Assembly: GCA_964638245.1 (NCBI GenBank)
Contig: CAZWZG010000037.1
Span: 1 to 22,206, forward strand
DNA length: 22,206 nucleotides
Reading direction: 5' to 3'
Origin: CAZWZG01 sp964638245
GTDB lineage: Bacteria > Pseudomonadota > Alphaproteobacteria > Rhodobacterales > Rhodobacteraceae
Positions within the stretch are counted from its first letter, which is position 1; the number at the start of each line of letters is the position of its first letter. The notes beneath the pieces were generated by a model that was given only the letters and a program-made list of their open reading frames with translations, ran no database searches and was not told where the DNA came from. Position numbers and translations under genes: made by a program. This document shows, one piece after another, positions 13,825-20,315 of this stretch.

Positions 13825-15327
13825 ATGAGACGTGCGGATGCATCGCTGCTGATCAGCCGGGACGAGCGGTTCTCGGGTCGGCTTGACCATTACGTGCATC
13901 GCGGCATGGCGATCTGGATGGGGCTCCACTTCGTGCTTGTGCTCAGCCATCTGATCCTCGACGGCCGCCTTGTCGTGTTTCTGGCGCATCTGGCGATGCT
14001 TGCCATGGCCGCCGTGATCCTTGTGCGCTCACGCGACTGCATCGAGACGATCATTTTCAGCCACGTCTTCTGGATGTTCTCGGCCATGACGTACTTGAAC
14101 GCGACGCTGAACGGGCAGGTGGCGACGACCGGTCTGATCAATGCCGAGCGGGTGGCGATGATCGCGCTGATCAGCCAGCTTGGACTTTTCGTGGCGCATT
14201 ACTTTTCGCCTCGACGTCCCGCGCTGGCGGCGCTGTCCCCGTATCAGCGAGCTTCGGCCATTGATCGCTCACAGGTGACGATCCTGACCATAGCATCGAT
14301 TGGTGTTGCCGGGCTGGTGCTGCAATGGGCCGGGGTCCTTCCCACGGCCTATTCCGAAAGCATGATGCTGTTTCTCTACCTGGCGATCGGGGCGTCGATT
14401 TTGGGCCAGGGGCGACTGCGGCTGACGGATCCGCTGATCATGGTGTCTGTGTTCCTGATCCTGATCACGGTGGCCGGAAGCAACTCGCGCACCGATCTCA
14501 TCAGTTTTGTGATCGCGCTGGCCTTTGTCTGGGTGATGGTCAAGGCGCGCCCATTCAACTTTCTGGCGCTCGCGCTTGGTTATGTCGCACTGCGCCTGTT
14601 GTCCGCGTTTAGCTCGGTCATCATCTCGGTCCGTCCGTTCCGCGAGGAACCAGCGCTTATGCGAGAGCTGTTCATGGAACGCTTTTTCTCGATCGAGACA
14701 TGGCGCGTGCTGACACGCCCGACCTATGAGCATGCTGCCGATGAGCTTCATCGCGGCACCAAGACGACCCACACCGGGTTCTTCTCGGATTTCTTCAATG
14801 GGGCCGAGGCCGAAATGCTGGACCGCCTGACCCTGTTGCCCCGGATGGACATCGTCACAGGGCGATGGCCGCAGGGCAGCGAGGTGCGCTGGCACGATCT
14901 TTGGGAACAGCTTTTCTGGACGGTGCTGCCCAACATCGGCCAGACCAAGAACCTGATTTATTCCGATCACGTGGTCTGGGATCTGGGGTTGCGCGCGCGC
15001 GATAGTGTCGGGCGCCCAATGATCACGGCGGAGGCCGAGCTTTACGTCATGGGCGGGCTGCCTGCGGTCATCCTCGTCATTCCGCTGTGTTTCTGGATCA
15101 TGAACCAGGTGTACCGCTGGATCGTGCGCATGACGGGATCGCGGGTCATGGCGATCCTCGTGATGTCGCAGTTCTTTATCAATTCGGTCCTCTCAACGAC
15201 GGCGCTTTCTACAGTCTTAGGTACAGTCCGCTTCCCGCTTCAGGTCGCGGTTCTGTTGGCGCTCGTGTTCATGATCCGCGAATCCAAGATTTTGCCCCGT
15301 CTTCGGGAGGGGCCGCGTCATGCGTGA
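13825..15327 (+). CDS. Polytopic membrane protein, candidate polysaccharide polymerase (Wzy-like)
   Basis: A 500-residue inner-membrane protein with roughly ten hydrophobic segments and one large hydrophilic loop (about residues 275-410). That loop contains FREEPALMRELFMERFFSIE and HTGFFSDFFNGAEAEMLDRL. This layout, many helices with one big loop, is typical of Wzy-type polymerases, which share little sequence. Its place directly before a flippase and glycosyltransferases supports that role, but no diagnostic motif is visible. The ATG at 13825 follows an AGGA about 11 bases upstream; alternatives are ATG 13789 and TTG 13780, which lack a ribosome-binding site. It overlaps the flippase gene by eight bases. 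The O-antigen ligase-fold protein at 8998 is the competing candidate for polymerase. Confidence 0.72.
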   Translation: MRRADASLLISRDERFSGRLDHYVHRGMAIWMGLHFVLVLSHLILDGRLVVFLAHLAMLAMAAVILVRSRDCIETIIFSHVFWMFSAMTYLNATLNGQVATTGLINAERVAMIALISQLGLFVAHYFSPRRPALAALSPYQRASAIDRSQVTILTIASIGVAGLVLQWAGVLPTAYSESMMLFLYLAIGASILGQGRLRLTDPLIMVSVFLILITVAGSNSRTDLISFVIALAFVWVMVKARPFNFLALALGYVALRLLSAFSSVIISVRPFREEPALMRELFMERFFSIETWRVLTRPTYEHAADELHRGTKTTHTGFFSDFFNGAEAEMLDRLTLLPRMDIVTGRWPQGSEVRWHDLWEQLFWTVLPNIGQTKNLIYSDHVVWDLGLRARDSVGRPMITAEAELYVMGGLPAVILVIPLCFWIMNQVYRWIVRMTGSRVMAILVMSQFFINSVLSTTALSTVLGTVRFPLQVAVLLALVFMIRESKILPRLREGPRHA

Positions 15328-16642
15328 TCTCGGCACCCAGTTCCGTCGCACGCTCGGCGCAAACGGTTTTGCCCAAGCCGTCACGGTTATGGGGCAGGTG
15401 GTGATCCTGCCCGTGCTCCTTTTGGTCTGGGGGCCAGAGCGCACAGGAAGCTGGTTTGTGCTGATGGCGATGACCAGTTGGCTGACCTTGGCCGACCTCG
15501 GGTTTGCCAATGTCGCTGCCAACGCAATGACAATGGAGACCGCCGCCGGGGATCGCCGTGCAGCACGCGTCACCAGCGCCAGCGCGTGGGCCGTTTGGGC
15601 GATCGCCTCCGCGTTGCTCGTTATCGTCTGCGCGATCCTGTTCCTCTTTCTGCCCCTCTCCGTGATTGGCATTTCCGGGGCCAACGATGACGCCTCCGGT
15701 TTCGCGCTCGGTCTCCTTGTTCTGGGGGTCTGTGTTGCGATGGCCCACGGCGTCGCAGGCGCGGCCATGCGGGCAGAGGGCGAAATGGATCGCATGGTCA
15801 TGATCACAGGAGCCGCGCGCGCAGGCGAATTTCTTGCGATCGCCTCGACCGCAGCCCTCGGAGCGCCGTTCTGGGGTGTGGCCTTGGCCATGCTAGGAGC
15901 ACGCGTTGTCGTGACAGCCATCGGCTGGGCCCGTTTTCATCATCGCTTCCCCGAGTTCAAACCGAGCCTCAAGGCCGCCCGATGGGACCGCATCCAAAGC
16001 CTCGTTCCGCTTTCGCTGGGGTATTTTCAGTTCAACATCGCACACGCTCTGAGCCTCCAAGGGGTTACGATTGTCCTTGGCGCAACCCTTGGGCCAAGCG
16101 CCGTCGTGGTGGTGACAGCCGTGCGCACATTGGCACGCGCCGGACGGATGCTGGCGGCCATCGTCATCCACGCCACCGAACCCCTCTTTGCCCAATTCGC
16201 CGGGCGCCGCGAAAATACGGACGCGACCACGCTGCAGTCGCGTTTGTGGATCGGAGCATCGCTCGGGGCCGCGGTCTATGCCGCGACCATGGCGCTGGCT
16301 GGCGGAGCCATCCTGGATGTCTGGACCGGTGGGGTCGTCGTGGGCGTACCGCTTCTCATTGCTGGCTTCGCAGGAGCCGTTGTCTGCGAGATCTTCTGGT
16401 TCACCCTGCAGGCCCCGTTTGTTTCGACCAACCGTCACGGGCCGTTCGGGCGCGCCTTTGTCCTAGCGGCGGGCGCGGGGTTACTGGCCCTGCCTTGGGC
16501 ACTTTCAGTGTTCGGGATCCTTGGGGCAGCGCTCGCAACGTTCTTTGTGCACGCCGGAACGCTGATCTGGACGCTTTATCGAATGCGCCGCCCCGACATG
16601 GGCGTACTGCCTCGCCAAGAAGGAATGCCCCATGCGGTCTGA
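15320..16642 (+). CDS. Polysaccharide flippase, MOP superfamily (Wzx-like)
   Basis: A 440-residue inner-membrane protein with about 12 hydrophobic segments spread evenly and only short loops, as in Wzx flippases that move undecaprenyl-linked repeat units to the periplasmic face. The start MRDLGTQFRRTLGANGFAQA and the segment SWFVLMAMTSWLTLADLGFANVAAN match the polysaccharide-biosynthesis branch of the MOP superfamily, where a DLGF/NA pattern follows the second helix. The ATG at 15320 lies within the end of the preceding gene, with GGGAGGGG just upstream. It overlaps the next gene by 11 bases, so it is part of the same transcription unit. Confidence 0.87.
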   Translation: MRDLGTQFRRTLGANGFAQAVTVMGQVVILPVLLLVWGPERTGSWFVLMAMTSWLTLADLGFANVAANAMTMETAAGDRRAARVTSASAWAVWAIASALLVIVCAILFLFLPLSVIGISGANDDASGFALGLLVLGVCVAMAHGVAGAAMRAEGEMDRMVMITGAARAGEFLAIASTAALGAPFWGVALAMLGARVVVTAIGWARFHHRFPEFKPSLKAARWDRIQSLVPLSLGYFQFNIAHALSLQGVTIVLGATLGPSAVVVVTAVRTLARAGRMLAAIVIHATEPLFAQFAGRRENTDATTLQSRLWIGASLGAAVYAATMALAGGAILDVWTGGVVVGVPLLIAGFAGAVVCEIFWFTLQAPFVSTNRHGPFGRAFVLAAGAGLLALPWALSVFGILGAALATFFVHAGTLIWTLYRMRRPDMGVLPRQEGMPHAV

Positions 16643-17263
16643 GTTATCGATCCTTTACGTCGGCAGCACCAATGGGACCAGCGGGCATCGGGCGGCAGCG
16701 CTGGAGCGGTTGGGGCATCACGTCCATCGCGTGAACCCCTATGACGCCCTGTCGCGCCATTGGCGGCTCTGGCTGGCCCGCACCGGCGGGGCAGGGGTCG
16801 ATGCGCGGGTCGCGCGCGCCCTCTCCGAAGGCGTCGGCGCGCGGGTCTTTGACATTGCCTTCGTGGATTCGGGCGAGGTTTTGGGGCCAAAATGCCTTGC
16901 CCTGCTGCGCGCAGCCGCGTTCACCGTCGTGAATTACAACGCCGACAACCCGTATCTGGACCCGCCGCCCGAGCGTCAGCGTTGGGCGCTGCTGCGGTCG
17001 GCCTTGCCGCTCTATGACCTGTGCGTGTCGTTCCGCCGCCCCAATCAGGAAGCGAACATGCTCGCCGCAGGGGTGCGCAATCCGTTCGTGACATGGCTGT
17101 GCGCCGATGAGATGGCCCATCGCGCGCCTGAGACGATCCTGGACGCGTTCCGCTCCAAGGTCGTGTTTGCAGGCACTTGGATGCCGGGGCGCGGGCGGAT
17201 TATGTCCCGATTGCTCGACCTTGGCGTTCCGCTGACGATCGACGGACCACGCTGGGACAAGGC
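16632..17263 (+). CDS. Glycosyltransferase (CgeB/group-1 type), N-terminal part, cut by assembly gap
   Basis: The first 210 residues of a cytosolic GT-B glycosyltransferase. ILYVGSTNGTSGHRAAALERLGHHVHRVNP is the N-terminal Rossmann strand and helix of the CgeB-like/DUF3880 group. VVNYNADNP, then LYDLCVSFRRPNQEANMLAAGV and KVVFAGTWMPGRGRIMSRLLDLGVPLTIDG mark the domain crossover. The sequence stops at a run of N after TIDGPRWDKA. The C-terminal end is seen after the gap at 17365-17499. The ATG at 16632 has AAGGAATG just upstream and overlaps the flippase gene. The full protein is probably about 350-390 residues, so roughly 100 residues are missing. Confidence 0.85.
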
Positions 17264-17363
17264 NNNNNNNNNNNNNNNNNNNNNNNNNNNNNNNNNNNNN
17301 NNNNNNNNNNNNNNNNNNNNNNNNNNNNNNNNNNNNNNNNNNNNNNNNNNNNNNNNNNNNNNN
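17264..17363. other. Assembly gap of 100 N inside a glycosyltransferase gene
   Basis: Exactly 100 N, the conventional length for a scaffold gap of unknown size. The coding frames on its two sides do not match if the gap is taken as 100 bases (offset of one), so the true length is different. Confidence 0.98.
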
Positions 17364-17499
17364 TGCGCGCAAAACGCTGGCGCGCGCGGGACATGACCGC
17401 GTCGCCTTGAACGGCATGTACAACGAGCCGCTGCTCAGCGGCATCGTCGATGCCGCCTTGTCCCTGTCCACGCCCCGGAGGTCCCATGTCGCTGGCTGA
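17364..17499 (+). CDS. Glycosyltransferase, C-terminal part after the assembly gap
   Basis: An open frame starting inside the gap (first full codon 17365) codes for ARKTLARAGHDRVALNGMYN and EPLLSGIVDAALSLSTPRRS, ending at the TGA at 17497-17499. The GH-x-RV...Y...L pattern is the usual tail of the group-1 glycosyltransferase domain (PF13524), so this is most simply the end of the gene that begins at 16632. It overlaps the next start (17486) by 14 bases, as elsewhere in this operon. A separate gene cannot be excluded until the gap is filled. Confidence 0.65.
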
Positions 17500-18595
17500 C
17501 CAAAGCTTTGATCTCGCGCGCCACGCCCCGCGCTTTGTGTTTGTTGGCCTTGCCACTTACGGCCGGATCGGCGGGCTACAGCAATTCAATCGCCGCCTGA
17601 TCGCTGGCCTGTCGCGCTTGGGCGAGGTGACAACGGTTCTGCGCGGCGATCATGCCAGTGACATCCCCGGCGGCGACGGTGTGCGCCACCATGCGTGTGG
17701 TCGAAGCGTGTTTGCCCTTCTGGCGCGCACGCTTTGGGCTGGTGTGCAGGCGGACGTGCTCCTTGTGGGACATATCAATCTCATGCCTGTTGCGGCCTTG
17801 GCCAAGGTCATCCGCCCGGGGCTAAAAGTCGTTCTGTTCGTGCACGGGGACGAGGTTTGGAACGACCCCGACTACCGTGTGAAACGGCCTTGGGACCGTT
17901 TGTGCCTTGGCCTTGCGACCCGCGTGTCAGCCGTATCTGCGCATACATCCCAACGTGTTGGCGAGGTTTTCGGGGTGCCGGCAGATCGGCGGCGTGTCCT
18001 GCCCAACGCGGTGGACCGGGTCGAAATGCAATGGCCGGTCGAGCGTCCCGCGAACCAGATCCTGACCGTGACACGCCTTGCGTCGCACGATCGCGGCAAA
18101 CATGTCGATGCCCTGATCCGAGCCATGCCAGGAGTCCTTGCGCATCATCCCCAAGCCGTTTTGACGGTCATCGGCGATGGCCCGCTTCGACCAGAGCTTG
18201 AAGCGCTCGCAAGCGGGCTCGGGATTGCCCATGCGGTGGATTTCAAGGGGCGTGTCGATGCCCTGACGCTCGATTTTGCATATCGAAACGCGACGGCGTT
18301 CGCGCTTCCCTCGGCGAAGGAGGGGTTTGGCATCGTGTTTCTGGAGGCTTGGCAGCGCGGGGTGCCAGTGGTGACCGGCACCGAAGACGCGGCGATCACG
18401 TTGGTCGATCAAGGGCACGACGGATTCTCGGTGCACCACGACAACATCAGCGCGTTGGCGCGAACCCTTTCAGCTCTTCTTGAGGACCGGGTTGGCGCCG
18501 CTGAAATGGGTCGCAACGGCGCAGCAAAGGTCAATGCCCGTTACACCGGCGTGGCGTTCGAGACGCGCCTGATGCAGCTGATGGAAGAGCTTTGA
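17486..18595 (+). CDS. Glycosyltransferase family 4-like protein
   Basis: A 369-residue cytosolic or membrane-associated GT-B retaining transferase that adds a sugar to the lipid-linked repeat unit. The N-terminal domain has FVFVGLATYGRIGGLQQFNRRLI, a G-G-x-x acceptor/donor loop. The C-terminal domain has ILTVTRLASHDRGKHVDALI, VIGDGPLRPELEALA and the donor-binding E-x7-E motif in KEGFGIVFLEAW. Substrate specificity cannot be read from sequence. The ATG at 17486 has GGAGG six bases upstream; upstream in-frame codons lie in the preceding gene. Its stop overlaps the next start (TGATG). Confidence 0.92.
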   Translation: MSLADQSFDLARHAPRFVFVGLATYGRIGGLQQFNRRLIAGLSRLGEVTTVLRGDHASDIPGGDGVRHHACGRSVFALLARTLWAGVQADVLLVGHINLMPVAALAKVIRPGLKVVLFVHGDEVWNDPDYRVKRPWDRLCLGLATRVSAVSAHTSQRVGEVFGVPADRRRVLPNAVDRVEMQWPVERPANQILTVTRLASHDRGKHVDALIRAMPGVLAHHPQAVLTVIGDGPLRPELEALASGLGIAHAVDFKGRVDALTLDFAYRNATAFALPSAKEGFGIVFLEAWQRGVPVVTGTEDAAITLVDQGHDGFSVHHDNISALARTLSALLEDRVGAAEMGRNGAAKVNARYTGVAFETRLMQLMEEL

Positions 18596-19740
18596 TGCAC
18601 GTCCTGCGCATCATTCCGACCCTGAACCCGGCCTATGGTGGACCGGTCGCAGGGTTAAAGATGACCGCGAAGGGGCTGAAGAGTCGAAGCGTTTCTACCG
18701 AGGTTCTGACCCTCGACCCCCCGAACGCGCCATGGCTAAAGTCTTGCGGCTTTCCCGCGACAGGCGTCGGACCTGGCTTTCTAAAGCCGGGGTTCACGCC
18801 GCGCATCGGCCAATGGATCGCACGCCATGCGCGCCGGTTCGATGCCGCGATCGTGCACGGGATCTGGACCCATGCCTCGGTGGCCGGCGCTGCAGCATTT
18901 GCGCGCGCTGGCGTTCCCTACGCGCTCTACACCCACGGCATGATGGACCCCTGGTTTCGCGAAGCCAAACCCGTCAAGCACTGGGTGAAACAAGCCTTCT
19001 GGCTGGCGCAGGGGCGCGCGCTTGCCTCGGCCCATGCCGTGCTCTTTACAGCCGAGCTCGAACGGGATCTGGCGCGCGGCGTATTTTGGGGTCCCCGTTA
19101 CCACGAGCACGTCGTGCGCTATGGAACAGAACGCCCCATGCACGATGCCAGTGGTGAGGCGGCGTTTCGCGCGTCGGTTCCGCGCCTTGGCGCGCGTCCC
19201 TACATCCTTTTCCTCAGCCGCATCCACCCCAAGAAGGGCTGTGATCTTCTGGTCAAGGCGCATCAATCCCTGCCCGGGTTGCCGGACTTGGTCCTGGCCG
19301 GACCCGACCCGGACGGCCTGATCCCCGATCTACTGGCCGATAGCGCTCCCGGGCGCGTGCACTATGCTGGACCCCTCTATGGTGCGGCGAAAGGTGCGGC
19401 TCTGGCCGGTGCCGAAGCCCTCGCGTTGATATCGCATCAGGAAAACTTCGGGATCGTGCTTGCCGAGGCCATGGCGCTCGGGACGCCGGTTCTGACCACC
19501 GACAAGGTCAATATCTGGCGTGTGATTGAAAGGAACGGCGCTGGCCTGATCGCCCCGGATACCCAAAGCGGCGCAACACGCCTGCTTGAACGCTTCTCAG
19601 CAATGTCTGGAGCCGAAAAATCCGCAATGGGTGAAGCGGCCGCAAGCACCTACAACACCTACTTCGCACCAAAAGGCGCAGTCGATGACCTTTTTGATGT
19701 GCTGACCGAGATGACAGGAGCCCAGCAATGCGCGGCATGA
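18595..19740 (+). CDS. Glycosyltransferase family 4-like protein
   Basis: A 381-residue GT-B retaining glycosyltransferase. MHVLRIIPTLNPAYGGPVAG is the N-terminal strand with the glycine-rich loop. AAIVHGIWTHASVAGAAAFA and LYTHGMMDPWF are typical of the WcaA/WbpY-like branch. The C-terminal domain has ILFLSRIHPKKGCDLLVKAH, VLAGPDPDG and the E-x7-E motif in HQENFGIVLAEAMALGTPVL. The ATG at 18595 shares an A with the previous stop and follows GGAAGAG; a TTG one codon earlier is possible but unnecessary. It overlaps the acyltransferase gene by 13 bases. The donor sugar is unknown; GDP-mannose from the linked manC product is one possibility. Confidence 0.92.
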   Translation: MHVLRIIPTLNPAYGGPVAGLKMTAKGLKSRSVSTEVLTLDPPNAPWLKSCGFPATGVGPGFLKPGFTPRIGQWIARHARRFDAAIVHGIWTHASVAGAAAFARAGVPYALYTHGMMDPWFREAKPVKHWVKQAFWLAQGRALASAHAVLFTAELERDLARGVFWGPRYHEHVVRYGTERPMHDASGEAAFRASVPRLGARPYILFLSRIHPKKGCDLLVKAHQSLPGLPDLVLAGPDPDGLIPDLLADSAPGRVHYAGPLYGAAKGAALAGAEALALISHQENFGIVLAEAMALGTPVLTTDKVNIWRVIERNGAGLIAPDTQSGATRLLERFSAMSGAEKSAMGEAAASTYNTYFAPKGAVDDLFDVLTEMTGAQQCAA

Positions 19741-20315
19741 GCGTTCTGGACCCCGATTCCGCTGGTACCCTTGCGGGTGGACCCAGCTTTTCGCGCCGCC
19801 ATCGGCTCTACCGCGCTGTCTTCGGCGTTGTCTGGGCCCTTCTGGCCGCCTGGACCCCGCCGCCCTTATTTGGCTGGCGTCGGGTCATCTTGCGCGCTTT
19901 TGGAGCCAACATCTCCCCAACCGCGCGGGTCTATGGCTCAACCCGCATCTGGTTTCCAGCGTACCTCGAAATGGCGGATTACAGCGTCCTTGGGCGGCGC
20001 GTGAATTGCTACGCGATGGATCGCATCACCTTAGGTCGCCATGCCGTGGTCAGTCAGGATGCCGAACTCTGCGCAGGAACACATCTGGTCGATGATCCAC
20101 GAAACCGCCTTGTGACGCGTCCGATTTCGATCGGGCCAACCGCGTGGATTGCAGCCGGTGCCTTCGTCGGCCCGGGTGTGGAGATCGGCGAAGGTGCCGT
20201 CCTTGGCGCACGGGGCGTCGCTATGTCCAGCCTGAAGCCATGGACAATCTACGCCGGAAACCCGGCGCAGATCTTGCGTACGCGTAAGCAGTTCGACCGT
20301 GACGAGTGGCTCTAG
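19728..20315 (+). CDS. WcaF-like acyltransferase (left-handed beta-helix)
   Basis: A 195-residue acyltransferase, probably O-acetylating a sugar of the repeat unit with acetyl-CoA in the cytosol. After an N-terminal helical stretch come hexapeptide coils: GANISPTARVYGSTRIWFPA, then ITLGRHAVVSQDAELCAGTH with a likely catalytic His, then ISIGPTAWIAAGAFVGPGVE and IGEGAVLGARGVAM. It ends with the family-typical YAGNPAQILRTRK. It resembles the colanic-acid WcaF and nodulation NodL-type enzymes. AGGAG lies about nine bases before the ATG at 19728, which favours it over the ATG at 19737. It is the last gene of the rightward run, and its stop codon overlaps the stop of the convergent SGNH gene within the palindrome CTAG. 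Confidence 0.88.
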   Translation: MRGMSVLDPDSAGTLAGGPSFSRRHRLYRAVFGVVWALLAAWTPPPLFGWRRVILRAFGANISPTARVYGSTRIWFPAYLEMADYSVLGRRVNCYAMDRITLGRHAVVSQDAELCAGTHLVDDPRNRLVTRPISIGPTAWIAAGAFVGPGVEIGEGAVLGARGVAMSSLKPWTIYAGNPAQILRTRKQFDRDEWL

